Positions 29,692-38,951 of a stretch of DNA of 64,000 bases are shown piece after piece. The translations under genes and the position numbers were made by a program. How positions within the stretch are numbered: position 1 is the first letter of the stretch; every line of letters begins with the position of its first letter. Origin of the DNA: Bacteroidia bacterium (GTDB taxonomy: Bacteria > Bacteroidota > Bacteroidia > Flavobacteriales > Flavobacteriaceae); contig JAUIBP010000001.1 in NCBI GenBank assembly GCA_030427735.1, forward strand, positions 248,001-312,000, given 5' to 3'. The notes beneath the pieces were generated by a model. The model searched no databases, had not been told where the DNA came from, and was given only the letters and a program-made list of their open reading frames with translations.

Positions 29692-30813
29692 TTGAAAACC
29701 AACCGATTATACTTTATTGATACTATTAGAGCCTTTGCTATTTTAATGATGCTACAAGGCCATTTTATAGACGGTCTATTAAACGCAAGTTATAAATCTG
29801 AAACCTACTTAGCATTTAATATTTGGAATTATTTTAGAGGCAATACCGCACCCATATTTTTTACAATTTCAGGACTTATCGTTATGCTTTTGTTTTTGAA
29901 AGCTCATGGTACCGAAAAAGAAAATTACAGAATACAGAAAGGGTTAAAACGAGGTGGCACGTTAATCCTTCTTGGGTACGCATTAAGAATCCCCTATTTT
30001 CAATGGCTTGGTGGTCAATTTAATACTTATTTTTTAGTAACCGATGTCCTGCAAATTATCGGGCTCTCACTATTGTTATTAAACGGCAGCTTCTATCTTT
30101 TTAAATCGAAACTTAAAATACTACCTTATTTCTTTTTAGGTATAGGAACCCTCATTTTTTTAACCGAACCTCTATATCGGACTCTAGAATTACCTAAAAT
30201 ACCTCTGGCCATTGCAAACTACTTTAGTAAAGCCAACGGATCGGTATTTACCATTTTCCCTTGGTTTGGATACATTTGCTATGGAGCTTTTATAGCACAT
30301 CTGTTTCACAAATATCAGTTTAAAGAGCGTTTTAAAACCACAGCCATTTCTGTATTAACAATTACTGGTCTGTTTTTAATGTTTATATCGTCGCCCCTGT
30401 TAAGTGCAATTTCCCAAGTAACCCATATAGATTTACTAGAAGCCGTATCTACATTTAATTATTTGTACGTGCGTTTGGGCAATGTACTATTAACCTTTGC
30501 TCTATTTTATGCTTTAGAAACTCAATTAAAACACCCATTAATCTCTAAAATAGGACGCAACACCTTATCTATTTACGTTGTTCATTTTATTATTCTATAC
30601 GGTAGTTTTACAGGTATTGGGTTGTATAAGTTTTACCATAATGGCTTGCTTCCTGTACAAGCTGTTTTTGGTGCTTTGCTTTTTATAATTGCAGTTACTG
30701 TTATTGTTTTAAATGAAGATAAAATAAAAGCCTCTTTTGTTACACTAACAAAAAAGGCTTTGGTTGGTTTACGATTAAATCTTTTAAAACAAATATTACT
30801 TAACCGTCGCTAA
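29692..30813 (+). CDS. DUF1624/heparan-alpha-glucosaminide N-acetyltransferase-like membrane protein
   Basis: 373 residues with about 10 membrane segments. It opens with [20 protein letters not shown], the typical first helix with a conserved Asp-x-x-Arg pair and a helix-end His. [15 protein letters not shown] and the late [20 protein letters not shown] also fit the membrane acyltransferase superfamily. It probably moves an acyl group across the inner membrane onto a sugar; the target is unknown. The start is TTG at 29692: the upstream ATG at 29677 hits a stop after four codons, and the next internal ATG would cut into the first helix. Its 3' end overlaps purC by 18 bp on opposite strands. 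Confidence 0.82.
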   Translation: MKTNRLYFIDTIRAFAILMMLQGHFIDGLLNASYKSETYLAFNIWNYFRGNTAPIFFTISGLIVMLLFLKAHGTEKENYRIQKGLKRGGTLILLGYALRIPYFQWLGGQFNTYFLVTDVLQIIGLSLLLLNGSFYLFKSKLKILPYFFLGIGTLIFLTEPLYRTLELPKIPLAIANYFSKANGSVFTIFPWFGYICYGAFIAHLFHKYQFKERFKTTAISVLTITGLFLMFISSPLLSAISQVTHIDLLEAVSTFNYLYVRLGNVLLTFALFYALETQLKHPLISKIGRNTLSIYVVHFIILYGSFTGIGLYKFYHNGLLPVQAVFGALLFIIAVTVIVLNEDKIKASFVTLTKKALVGLRLNLLKQILLNRR

Positions 30814-31746
30814 ATAATTTTCGACATTTGTTTTAATACGTTCTTGAATATTAGAAACATCTGCCTTTTTAAAAGATTCTCCCATTATATTTTCGTACAA
30901 TTCTATATAACGCTCGCTTACGGTTTCTATATAATCATCGGTCATTTCTGGTAACACCTGGCCTTCTAGACCTTGAAATCCGTTTGTTATTAACCACTGT
31001 CTTACAAACTCTTTAGATAATTGTTTCTGTGGCTCTCCTTTTTGCTGACGCTCTTCATAACCTTCGGCATAAAAATAACGTGAAGAATCTGGTGTATGAA
31101 TTTCATCAATAAGAACAATTTCACCTGCTTTGGTTTTACCAAATTCATATTTAGTATCGACTAAAATCAACCCTCTGCTAGCGGCTATTTCCGTTCCCCT
31201 CTGAAACAATTTACGTGTATAATCTTCCAAAACCTCATAATCTGCTTCCGAAACAATACCTTTTTTAAGAATATCTTCTCTAGAAATATCTTCGTCATGA
31301 TCGCCCATATCGGCCTTCGTTGCTGGTGTAATTATAGGTTCTGGAAATTTATCGTTTTCCTTCATGCCTTCTGGTAAAGGCACCCCGCATAACAAGCGCT
31401 TCCCTGCTTTATATTCTCTGGCAGCATGTCCAGACATATAACCACGAATTACCATTTCTACCTTAAAAGGTTCGCATAAATGCCCCACTGCTACATTCGG
31501 GTCTGGTGTTGCCACCAACCAATTTGGTACTAAATCTTCGGTTTGCGCCATAAATTTAGTCGCAATCTGATTTAAAATTTGACCTTTAAATGGAATACCT
31601 TTAGGCATTACAACATCGAATGCGCTTAACCTGTCTGTAGCAATCATTACTAACAAGTTGTCGTTTATATTATAAACCTCTCTAACCTTTCCTTTGTATA
31701 CACTTTTTTGTCCTGGAAAGCTGAAATTTGTATCTGTAATTGTCAT
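30796..31746 (-). CDS. purC: Phosphoribosylaminoimidazole-succinocarboxamide synthase
   Basis: 316 residues from the ATG at 31746; a GTG five codons upstream is less likely. It joins aspartate to CAIR in purine synthesis. Motifs: [45 protein letters not shown] and [13 protein letters not shown]. The C-terminal extension is of the longer class seen in Bacteroidetes. A -7 element lies at 31825-31832. No other pur gene is nearby. Confidence 0.96.
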   Translation of the reverse strand: MTITDTNFSFPGQKSVYKGKVREVYNINDNLLVMIATDRLSAFDVVMPKGIPFKGQILNQIATKFMAQTEDLVPNWLVATPDPNVAVGHLCEPFKVEMVIRGYMSGHAAREYKAGKRLLCGVPLPEGMKENDKFPEPIITPATKADMGDHDEDISREDILKKGIVSEADYEVLEDYTRKLFQRGTEIAASRGLILVDTKYEFGKTKAGEIVLIDEIHTPDSSRYFYAEGYEERQQKGEPQKQLSKEFVRQWLITNGFQGLEGQVLPEMTDDYIETVSERYIELYENIMGESFKKADVSNIQERIKTNVENYLATVK

Positions 31747-31824
31747 GACTTGAAATTGCACCTATTTTACTAAGATGCTTTTATTATTAATAAAACTTAA
31801 AAACACGTTATGTTTTTAATGCCA

Positions 31825-31832
31825 CAAAAGTA
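31825..31832 (-). promoter_or_regulatory. Candidate -7 promoter element for purC (TACTTTTG on minus strand)
   Basis: Matches TAnnTTTG on the minus strand, about 80 bp before the purC ATG, implying a leader of about 70 nt. Confidence 0.45.
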
Positions 31833-31880
31833 AGTAATAATTAACAAATTGTGTAAATGCTTCTTTTTAAAAATGTGACT

Positions 31881-32576
31881 TTATCCTTCAATTTTAAAAG
31901 TATTCAAAATGTTTACTTTGTCTTTACGCTGATACCAATCGTTCTGTACCAATTCTATATTTTGTACCGTAAAAGTACCAAAATCGAAATCTCTAAAATC
32001 ATCTAAAACTTTTACAAATTTAGTGTTATGCACTATGGGCGATTTAAACCTTACCACCGTTGCATGAGCGGTTTCTATGGTATAACGCACATCTAAACTT
32101 TGCTGCAAAGCACTACGTTTAAAGTGTTTTCTCAATGTATTTCTAAAGCTATTTAGAGTATCGTCTTTTAAAAAACCTTGAATCATAACACAGGAAGGCG
32201 AAGCTGTTATTCCTTTAAATTGAATTTGGAAGGGTTGAACAGTTTTTAAACACGATTCAATTTCTAAAATATAATCTGCCACAGAAATCTGGTTACTATC
32301 AAAACCCGAATAACAAGAAATGATAGACATCACGGTGATGTGGATATCGGAATTCGGATAATAATACTGATGCCCATCAACAGTTTTAAGCGTCTTCAAA
32401 AATGTTTGAATATTATTTTTTACCGTTTCTGGCGGACAAATACGCAGGGTAATGCCTTGTCTTAAATCGTCTTCAGCATCTATTAATGCATCCAGCTGAT
32501 AATTATTTTCTAAAATGCATTTTCTAGCAGTTTGGTAAAGCGTATTGTAATGGTGTCCTAAATTTATTTTGCTCAT
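31881..32576 (-). CDS. 2H phosphoesterase / 2'-5' RNA ligase-like protein
   Basis: 231 residues from the ATG at 32576. Two HxT motifs about 100 residues apart define the 2H superfamily: HITV (in SDIHITVMSI) and HATV (in ETAHATVVRF). Members act on cyclic phosphodiester bonds, often on RNA ends or nucleotides. The protein lacks a signal peptide and other domains. It lies 34 bp downstream of phoH on the same strand, so the two may be transcribed together; both may act in RNA metabolism, but the substrate is not known. Confidence 0.78.
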   Translation of the reverse strand: MSKINLGHHYNTLYQTARKCILENNYQLDALIDAEDDLRQGITLRICPPETVKNNIQTFLKTLKTVDGHQYYYPNSDIHITVMSIISCYSGFDSNQISVADYILEIESCLKTVQPFQIQFKGITASPSCVMIQGFLKDDTLNSFRNTLRKHFKRSALQQSLDVRYTIETAHATVVRFKSPIVHNTKFVKVLDDFRDFDFGTFTVQNIELVQNDWYQRKDKVNILNTFKIEG

Positions 32577-32610
32577 AAAATTGGTTTGCAAAAAAAGGCT
32601 AAGGTTACCC

Positions 32611-33564
32611 TTAGTCTCTGTTTTCTATACTCTTATAAGCTTCAATAACCTTTTTAACAAGTTTATGGCGAATAACATCTTTATCGTCTAAATAAATCAT
32701 ACCCACACCTTCTACATTTCTTAAAATTAGCAAAGCCTCTTTAAGTCCCGATGTAGTACGCCTTGGCAAATCGACTTGCCCAGGATCGCCAGTTAACAAG
32801 AACTTAGCGTTTTTACCCATTCGGGTTAAGAACATCTTCATTTGGGCGTGTGTCGTATTTTGCCCTTCATCTAAAATCACAAAGGCATTATCTAAAGTTC
32901 TACCACGCATAAAGGCTAAAGGCGCAATTTGTATGGTACCATTTTCTATATAATTGGCTAATTTTTCGGGCGCAATCATATCGCGTAAAGCATCGTAAAG
33001 CGGCTGCATATACGGGTCGAGCTTTTCTTTTAAATCGCCTGGTAAAAACCCTAAATTTTCACCTGCCTCCACTGCTGGACGCGTTAAAATAATACGCTTA
33101 ACCTCTTTATTCTTTAAAGCCTGAACGGCCAATGCCACACCTGTATACGTTTTTCCTGTACCTGCCGGACCTATTGCAAATACCATATCGTTTTTGCGAA
33201 TACTTTCTACAAGTTTGCGCTGATTAGCTGTTTGCGCACGTATTAGCTTTCCGCTTACGCCATGTACGATAACTTCTCCACTTTGCGCCGATGTGGTATA
33301 ATCGTCGCTACTTTGGCTAGTTAAAACACGCTCTATGGTGTTCTCGTCTAACTTATTGTATTTTGCAAAATGGTTTAGTAGCATGGTTAACCTGCGGTCG
33401 AATTCTTCTAAGAGGTCTTCATCGCCAAAGGCTTTTATTTTATTGCCTCGGGCAACAATTTTAAGTTTGGGAAAATATTTTTTAAGAAGTTCAATATTTA
33501 CGTTTTGAGCTCCAAAAAACTCTTTTGGAGTAATCTCTTCTAGTTCAATAATTATTTCGTTCAA
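32611..33564 (-). CDS. PhoH family ATPase
   Basis: 317 residues. Walker A GPAGTGKT (K138), Walker B FVILDEGQN and the PhoH motif LTGDPGQVDLPRRTTSGL are all present, after an N-terminal KH-like segment (about 1-70; ARGNKIKAFGDEDLLEEFDRR). This is PhoH/YbeZ, linked in other bacteria to YbeY and ribosome or RNA quality control. The start is a TTG: reading back there is one more codon and then an in-frame TAG, and the sequence from TTG matches the family N-terminus. Divergent from the SAM hydroxide adenosyltransferase gene. Confidence 0.94.
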   Translation of the reverse strand: MNEIIIELEEITPKEFFGAQNVNIELLKKYFPKLKIVARGNKIKAFGDEDLLEEFDRRLTMLLNHFAKYNKLDENTIERVLTSQSSDDYTTSAQSGEVIVHGVSGKLIRAQTANQRKLVESIRKNDMVFAIGPAGTGKTYTGVALAVQALKNKEVKRIILTRPAVEAGENLGFLPGDLKEKLDPYMQPLYDALRDMIAPEKLANYIENGTIQIAPLAFMRGRTLDNAFVILDEGQNTTHAQMKMFLTRMGKNAKFLLTGDPGQVDLPRRTTSGLKEALLILRNVEGVGMIYLDDKDVIRHKLVKKVIEAYKSIENRD

Positions 33565-33606
33565 AAGCTACTCGATTTAATTAAAAATATCAGTTAAGTT
33601 TTATTA

Positions 33607-33614
33607 GTTTTGTG
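33607..33614 (+). promoter_or_regulatory. Candidate -7 promoter element (TAGTTTTG)
   Basis: Matches TAnnTTTG, 61 bp before the ATG at 33676. It would drive the SAM hydroxide adenosyltransferase gene and possibly the genes through gldG. Confidence 0.45.
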
Positions 33615-33675
33615 CTTCTAACAAATCTAATCAATTTTACTTCAGATATGTGAAAAACATATCAACAATTCACCT

Positions 33676-34515
33676 ATGGCTATAATAACTTTAACAACTG
33701 ATTTTGGCGAAAAAGATCACTTTGCTGGCGCTATTAAAGGGGCTATCTATAGTGAGCTATCAGATGTTAGAATTGTTGATATCTCGCATTCGGTGTCGCC
33801 TTTTAGCATCTCTGAAGCGGCTTATATTATTCAAAATGCCTATACAAGTTTCCCAAAAGGGAGCATTCACATTATTGGCATTGATGCCGAAATTAATCCC
33901 GAAAACAAGCACATTGCGGTGCTGTTAGACGGACATTATTTTATTTGCGCCAACAATGGTATTATAAGTATGATTTGTGCCGAAATTAATCCCGAAAAAA
34001 TTGTCGAGATTAATATTCACGATAAAATCCAGACCAGCTTTCCTGTATTAGATGTATTTGTAAAAGTGGCCTGCCACATTGCTCGCGGCGGCTCTTTAGA
34101 TGTTATAGGAAAAACCATAGAAGACATCAAACCTATACAAAATATAAAACCCTATGTAAACGACGAGCAAAACCAAATTATTGGTAGTATTATTTACATA
34201 GATAATTACGGAAACGTGGTTACCAACATTAAAAAGAAGTTTTTTGATAACATTCAAAAAGGGAGACCTTATAAAATTTCTGCCCGCAACCATACCTTTA
34301 CTTCTATTTACAAAAAATATAGCGATATTGTAGATTTTACGAAACCAAAAGAAGATCGCCAGGCCGAAGGCAAAGGACTCGTTGTTTTTAACTCGTCTAA
34401 GTATTTAGAAATCGCGATTTACAAAAGTAATACCACCTCTATAGGGGGCGCTTCTACTTTAATGGGGTTAGATTTAATGGATACCATAACTGTTAATTTT
34501 ACATCTGAAAGCTAA
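33676..34515 (+). CDS. SAM hydroxide adenosyltransferase (DUF62 family)
   Basis: 279 residues, complete. The N-terminal domain opens with ITLTTDFGEKDHFAGAIKGA, with the conserved TDFG and Asp; VDISHSVSPFSISEAAYII and IGIDAE follow. The C-terminal beta domain carries YIDNYGNVVTNI. Family members split S-adenosylmethionine with water to adenosine and methionine; fluorinase and chlorinase are relatives but lack evidence here. Its stop codon shares a base with the ATG of the next gene (TAATG), so translation is probably coupled. Confidence 0.92.
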   Translation: MAIITLTTDFGEKDHFAGAIKGAIYSELSDVRIVDISHSVSPFSISEAAYIIQNAYTSFPKGSIHIIGIDAEINPENKHIAVLLDGHYFICANNGIISMICAEINPEKIVEINIHDKIQTSFPVLDVFVKVACHIARGGSLDVIGKTIEDIKPIQNIKPYVNDEQNQIIGSIIYIDNYGNVVTNIKKKFFDNIQKGRPYKISARNHTFTSIYKKYSDIVDFTKPKEDRQAEGKGLVVFNSSKYLEIAIYKSNTTSIGGASTLMGLDLMDTITVNFTSES

Positions 34516-34811
34516 TGTTTGTACGCATTGTAAAAATGAGTTTTAAACCAGAAAGTATTACTGCTTTTAAAACCTTGTTTAATGCTAATAAAAATAAAAT
34601 TAGACATTTTGAAGGCTGCAATTTTCTTGAACTTTACCAAGATAAAAATGAAGCTCATATTTTTTTTACTTACAGTTATTGGAATACCGATCAGGATTTA
34701 GAGCGTTATAAACAATCGCCACTTTTTAAAACAGTATGGGCAGAAACCAAACTGATGTTTAACGACAAACCAGAAGCTTGGAGTGTAAACAAATTAGTAA
34801 GTTTGCCTTAA
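34515..34811 (+). CDS. Antibiotic biosynthesis monooxygenase (ABM) fold protein
   Basis: 98 residues forming one ferredoxin-like alpha+beta unit of the dimeric ABM type: FVRIVKMSFKPESITAF at the start, HFEGCNFLELYQDKNEAHIF in the centre, and YSYWNTDQDLERYKQSPLFK with the conserved Trp. It overlaps the preceding stop by one base and precedes gldF by 19 bp. Members include quinol monooxygenases and many small proteins without proven enzymatic activity. Confidence 0.87.
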   Translation: MFVRIVKMSFKPESITAFKTLFNANKNKIRHFEGCNFLELYQDKNEAHIFFTYSYWNTDQDLERYKQSPLFKTVWAETKLMFNDKPEAWSVNKLVSLP

Positions 34812-34830
34812 CAAAAAATACATTAAAACC

Positions 34831-35544
34831 ATGTTTGCCATTTTAAAAAAAGAAATACACACCTTTTTTGCATCTCCAATAGGATATTTGGTTATTGCAT
34901 TGTTTTTAATCTTAAACGGCTTGTTTTTATGGTTTTTTAAAGGCGATTTCAATATTATTGATAATGGTTTTGCAGACCTTTCTAACTTCTTTGTATTGGC
35001 ACCGTGGATTTTACTGTTTTTAATCCCAGCGGTAACCATGCGCAGTTTTTCCGACGAAAAAAAACAAGGCACTTTAGAGTTGCTTTTAACCAAACCTATA
35101 TCGCATTTAAACATCGTTTTAGGCAAATATCTAGGCGCTTTTGTTCTTATTTTAATTGCACTGCTACCTACCGCACTTTATGTGTTTACGGTATACCAAT
35201 TAGGAGATCCTGTAGGGAATTTAGATTTAGGAAGCACTTTAAGCTCTTATTTTGGTCTTTTATTTCTAATAGCTGCCTATACCGCCATAGGCATTTTTGC
35301 TTCCTCCTTGTCCGATAACCAAATTGTAACCTTTATTATAGCCGTATTTTTATGTTTTTTCTTTTACATAGGTTTTGAGGGTATAGCCGACTATCTATCT
35401 AGTAATTTTATAGATCAATTAGGCATGAGTTTTCATTTTAAAAGTATGAGTCGTGGTGTTTTAGACACTCGAGATATTATTTATTTTTTAAGCATTGCTT
35501 GTCTGTTTATTACATTAACGCTTCAAAATATTAACACCAAATAA
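34831..35544 (+). CDS. gldF: Gliding motility-associated ABC transporter permease GldF
   Basis: 237 residues with six membrane helices of the ABC-2 permease type. It opens with a GldF-like block (KKEIHTFFASPIGYLVIALF) and has AVTMRSFSDEKKQGTLELLL, the typical cytoplasmic loop. In Flavobacterium johnsoniae GldA, GldF and GldG form an ABC transporter required for gliding. gldA is not in the window. The order here is gldF, a small extra gene, gldG. Confidence 0.93.
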   Translation: MFAILKKEIHTFFASPIGYLVIALFLILNGLFLWFFKGDFNIIDNGFADLSNFFVLAPWILLFLIPAVTMRSFSDEKKQGTLELLLTKPISHLNIVLGKYLGAFVLILIALLPTALYVFTVYQLGDPVGNLDLGSTLSSYFGLLFLIAAYTAIGIFASSLSDNQIVTFIIAVFLCFFFYIGFEGIADYLSSNFIDQLGMSFHFKSMSRGVLDTRDIIYFLSIACLFITLTLQNINTK

Positions 35545-35547
35545 GTT

Positions 35548-36036
35548 ATGATTATAACAACGCCGTTTATTGTGATTATAACCTTACTTTTTGTGGCAGT
35601 ATTTCTTTTTGCAAGAACTATAGACAAACGCATTTGGGTAAGCGGACTTTTAAGCATTGTACTTACACCACTTATTTACTTTTATGTACTTTACCCTTTA
35701 ATTAATATTTTTAGCGATTACCACCATCAAAAATATTTTAATGCCGAAACTTGGAAAACAGCACCTGCTTTGCGCTACGAAATGGGTAATGACTTAAAAA
35801 CTTCTAAAATGCTTATCGGAAAAAACAAAGCCGAAGTCAAAGCGCTTTTAGGAGCCCCAGAATGGTTTAGTTGGAACGATGCTATTAAAGCAAACGACTC
35901 TAATTATTGGAACTACAATTTAGGTATGAAACCAGGCGCTTTTAATACCAAGCAAGAATGCATAAAACTCACGTTTGTAAATAACCGTGCAGAGCAATTA
36001 GAACAGTATCAATTAGAACAAAATTTTGATGACTAA
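35548..36036 (+). CDS. Small membrane protein with BamE-like C-terminal segment, between gldF and gldG
   Basis: 162 residues; I do not recognise a named family over the whole length. Two membrane helices (about 4-22 and 32-55) are followed by a soluble part. Residues about 90-150 contain MLIGKNKAEVKALLGAPEWF and then a beta-rich stretch, which resembles the SmpA/OmlA (BamE) fold motif G-x-x-x-x-x-V-x-x-x-L-G-x-P. It begins 3 bp after gldF stops and overlaps gldG by 8 bp, so it is almost surely made together with GldF and GldG. A role in assembling or tuning the Gld transporter is possible but is only inferred. Confidence 0.85.
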   Translation: MIITTPFIVIITLLFVAVFLFARTIDKRIWVSGLLSIVLTPLIYFYVLYPLINIFSDYHHQKYFNAETWKTAPALRYEMGNDLKTSKMLIGKNKAEVKALLGAPEWFSWNDAIKANDSNYWNYNLGMKPGAFNTKQECIKLTFVNNRAEQLEQYQLEQNFDD

Positions 36037-37696
36037 ACATTTAAAACATATTACCGTTATTATAATTGTTTTAATACTTGTAAATGTATTAAGCTCCAAA
36101 TTATACAAACGGTTCGATCTAACTCAAGACCACCGCTACACTTTAAACCAGGCTACAAAAAACATCATTAACGATGTTAATGCTCCGGTTTTAATAGATA
36201 TTTTTTTAGAAGGGAAAGACTTTCCTTCCGAGTTTCGAAAACTACAAGCCGAAACCCGTCAGTTATTAGAAGAATTTTATGCCGAAAACAGCAATATTAA
36301 ATTCAATTTTATCAATCCGTTAGAAGACGACACTAACCGTGATCGCGTCATTCAACAATTAACACAACGCGGCTTAACCCCCATGCAGTTAAGTGTACAA
36401 GAAAACGGCAAAAACAGTCAAGAAATTATTTTTCCGTGGGCGTTAGCAAGTTATAACGACGTTACGGTTAAAATTCCATTGGTTAAAAATAAATTGGGCG
36501 AATCGCAACAAACCTTAGTCAGCAATTCGGTACAACATCTAGAATATGCTTTTGCAGACGGATTAAGCAAACTCGTTTATCCCAAACAAAAAAAAGTGGC
36601 GGTTTTAAAGGGTAATGGCGAGTTAGACAACAAGTACATCGCCGACTTTGTTACCACATTACGCGAATATTATTTTATTGCCCCGTTTACTCTAGACAGC
36701 GTTGAAGCCAAACCAAGAGAAACCTTAAAAGCACTAACAGAGTACGATTTAATTATTGGCGCAAAACCCACTGAAGCTTTTACAGATAAAGAAAAATTTG
36801 TATTGGACCAATATACCATGAATGGCGGAAAAAGTCTTTGGCTTATAGATGCCGTAGCGATGGAAAAAGACAGTCTTTACAATGCCGAAGGGCGTTCTAT
36901 TGCCCTAGCTAGAGAGTTAAACCTTACCGACTTTTTCTTTAAATACGGCGTACGTATTAACCCGGTTTTAGTAAGCACACCGTACTCTGCCCCTATTACA
37001 CTTGCCATGGGAGAAGGCAGTAATGCGCAATTTCAAAACTTACGCTGGCCATACTCACCCTTGGTTAACACACAAAATCAACATCCCATTGTAAATAATC
37101 TAAACTTAATAAAGTTCGATTTTGCCAACCCAATAGATACTCTTAAAAACAATCTAAAAAAAACCATCCTTTTAGAAAGTGCCCAACTGAGCAAACTAGA
37201 AGGCACTCCTAAAGAAATTAGTTTAGACATTGTTACTCAAGAGCCAGAACCTAGTCAATTTAATAACGGAAGTCAGCCTTTAGCTGTTTTAATAGAAGGT
37301 AACTTTACCTCGGTGTATAAAAACCGTTTAAAGCCATTTAAATTAAATACAGAGAAAGACACAAGTGTTAACACCAAAATGATTGTAATTTCCGATGGCG
37401 ATTTAATTAAAAACGATGTTATTAAAAACGTACCACAAGAATTAGGCTTCGATCGTTGGACCGGCCAGTTGTTTGGCAATAAAGAATTTTTATTAAATGC
37501 GGTAAATTACCTCTTAAACGACAATGGACTTATAAACATTCGCGCAAAAGAAATAGAAGTTCCGTTTTTAAATCATCAAAAAATTGCGGCTTCAAAATTA
37601 AACTGGCAATTGCTTAACACCTTGCTACCACTAGGATTATTAATAATCTTCGGATTTATATTTCATTATATACGCAAAAAAAAATACGGCGCTTAA
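36029..37696 (+). CDS. gldG: Gliding motility-associated ABC transporter substrate-binding protein GldG
   Basis: 555 residues from the ATG at 36029; a TTG one codon earlier is in frame. An N-terminal membrane helix (about 7-25), the family block KRFDLTQDHRYTLNQATKN, a long periplasmic region of the GldG/ABC-type_uncharacterised class (VAVLKGNGELDNKYIADFV, LWLIDAVAMEKDSLYN), and a C-terminal membrane helix (about 528-548) before a basic tail. Partner of GldF. It overlaps the small gene upstream by 8 bp, showing a tight operon. Confidence 0.94.
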   Translation: MTKHLKHITVIIIVLILVNVLSSKLYKRFDLTQDHRYTLNQATKNIINDVNAPVLIDIFLEGKDFPSEFRKLQAETRQLLEEFYAENSNIKFNFINPLEDDTNRDRVIQQLTQRGLTPMQLSVQENGKNSQEIIFPWALASYNDVTVKIPLVKNKLGESQQTLVSNSVQHLEYAFADGLSKLVYPKQKKVAVLKGNGELDNKYIADFVTTLREYYFIAPFTLDSVEAKPRETLKALTEYDLIIGAKPTEAFTDKEKFVLDQYTMNGGKSLWLIDAVAMEKDSLYNAEGRSIALARELNLTDFFFKYGVRINPVLVSTPYSAPITLAMGEGSNAQFQNLRWPYSPLVNTQNQHPIVNNLNLIKFDFANPIDTLKNNLKKTILLESAQLSKLEGTPKEISLDIVTQEPEPSQFNNGSQPLAVLIEGNFTSVYKNRLKPFKLNTEKDTSVNTKMIVISDGDLIKNDVIKNVPQELGFDRWTGQLFGNKEFLLNAVNYLLNDNGLINIRAKEIEVPFLNHQKIAASKLNWQLLNTLLPLGLLIIFGFIFHYIRKKKYGA

Positions 37697-37707
37697 ATGT
37701 TAATAAG

Positions 37708-37743
37708 TTTGTTTCTTATTTACCCCTATTAAAGATATATTTG
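37708..37743 (+). promoter_or_regulatory. Candidate dnaN promoter
   Basis: A -7 element TATATTTG (37736-37743) lies 30 bp before the ATG, with an upstream TTTG (37708-37711) 24 bp away, slightly longer than the usual -33 spacing. An AAGGAG lies at 37745-37750 but is too far from the ATG to be a Shine-Dalgarno site. Confidence 0.5.
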
Positions 37744-37773
37744 TAAGGAGTAAAACTAACTTTTAAGATACAG

Positions 37774-38892
37774 ATGAAATTTATAGTATCAAGCACCTAT
37801 TTATTAAAGCAATTACAAGTATTAGGTGGTGTAATTAACAGTTCGAACACCCTACCTATTTTAGATAATTTTCTTTTCGAATTAAGCAGCTCTAAACTTA
37901 TAGTTTCTGCCAGCGATTTAGAAACCACAATGTCGGCAACTTTAGAAGTTGAAAGCGATAGCGAAGGTAGTGTAGCTATTCCTGCACGATTACTTTTAGA
38001 TACTTTAAAAACCTTTCCAGAGCAACCGCTAACCTTTATTATTGAAGATAATAATACTATAGAAATTAGCTCTAACCACGGAAAATACGCCTTAGCATAT
38101 GCCGATGGCAAAGAATTCCCGAATGCCGTGTCTTTAGAAGACCCTAGCACAACAACTATTTTAGGAGATATTCTTGCAACAGCCATTAGCAAAACTATTT
38201 TTGCTGCAGGAAACGACGATTTACGCCCAGTTATGAGCGGTGTCTTTTTTCAATTTTCTACCGAAGGCTTAACATTTGTTGCTACAGATGCCCACAAATT
38301 AGTGAAATATACTCGCGAAGATGTTTCGGCTTCTCAAGTTGCAGAATTTATAATGCCTAAAAAACCTTTAAATTTATTAAAAGGAATTCTGGCCGGAAGT
38401 GAAGACGATGTTATTGTAGAATATAACGACTCTAACGCGAAATTCACCTTTAACAACATCGAGTTAATCTGTAGATTAATTGATGGAAAATATCCTAATT
38501 ACGAAGCTGTAATACCTAAAGAAAACCCTAACAAACTTACTATTGCCAGAAATCAATTTTTAAGCTCGGTAAGACGTGTTAGTATTTTCTCTAACAAAAC
38601 AACACACCAAATTCGATTAAAAATTGCTGGTGCAGAATTAAATATTTCTGCCGAAGATATCGATTATAGCAACAAAGCCGAAGAGCGCTTAACTTGCGAC
38701 TACCAAGGCGATGATATGCAAATTGGATTTAACTCTCGATTTTTAACCGAAATGCTAAATAATTTAAGCGCAGACGATGTACAACTTGAAATGAGTTTAC
38801 CTAATCGCGCAGGAATTTTAACCCCTATAGACGGTCTAGACGAAGGCGAACAAGTAACTATGCTTGTTATGCCGGTAATGTTAAATAATTAA
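37774..38892 (+). CDS. dnaN: DNA polymerase III sliding clamp, beta subunit
   Basis: 372 residues with the three clamp domains (about 1-120, 130-245, 250-372). It opens with MKFIVSSTYLLKQLQVLGGV, has RPVMSGVFFQFSTEGLTFVATDAHKL, and ends with TMLVMPVMLNN, the conserved C-terminal M-P-M-x-L class motif. It encircles DNA and tethers polymerase III and many partners. Not linked here to dnaA; it follows gldG, and recF lies 6.2 kb away. Confidence 0.97.
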   Translation: MKFIVSSTYLLKQLQVLGGVINSSNTLPILDNFLFELSSSKLIVSASDLETTMSATLEVESDSEGSVAIPARLLLDTLKTFPEQPLTFIIEDNNTIEISSNHGKYALAYADGKEFPNAVSLEDPSTTTILGDILATAISKTIFAAGNDDLRPVMSGVFFQFSTEGLTFVATDAHKLVKYTREDVSASQVAEFIMPKKPLNLLKGILAGSEDDVIVEYNDSNAKFTFNNIELICRLIDGKYPNYEAVIPKENPNKLTIARNQFLSSVRRVSIFSNKTTHQIRLKIAGAELNISAEDIDYSNKAEERLTCDYQGDDMQIGFNSRFLTEMLNNLSADDVQLEMSLPNRAGILTPIDGLDEGEQVTMLVMPVMLNN

Positions 38893-38917
38893 TTCCGTTA
38901 ATTAATTTAATCCTTTT

Positions 38918-38951
38918 AAGCCATGTTTCTCCCTAAGAGGTTACATGGCTT
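38918..38951. terminator. Terminator between dnaN and the Lrp-type gene
   Basis: A 9-bp stem AAGCCATGT/ACATGGCTT with a 16-nt loop, followed rightward by a T-rich stretch (TTTATTTTT). Its right arm overlaps the stop end of the convergent Lrp gene. Confidence 0.55.
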
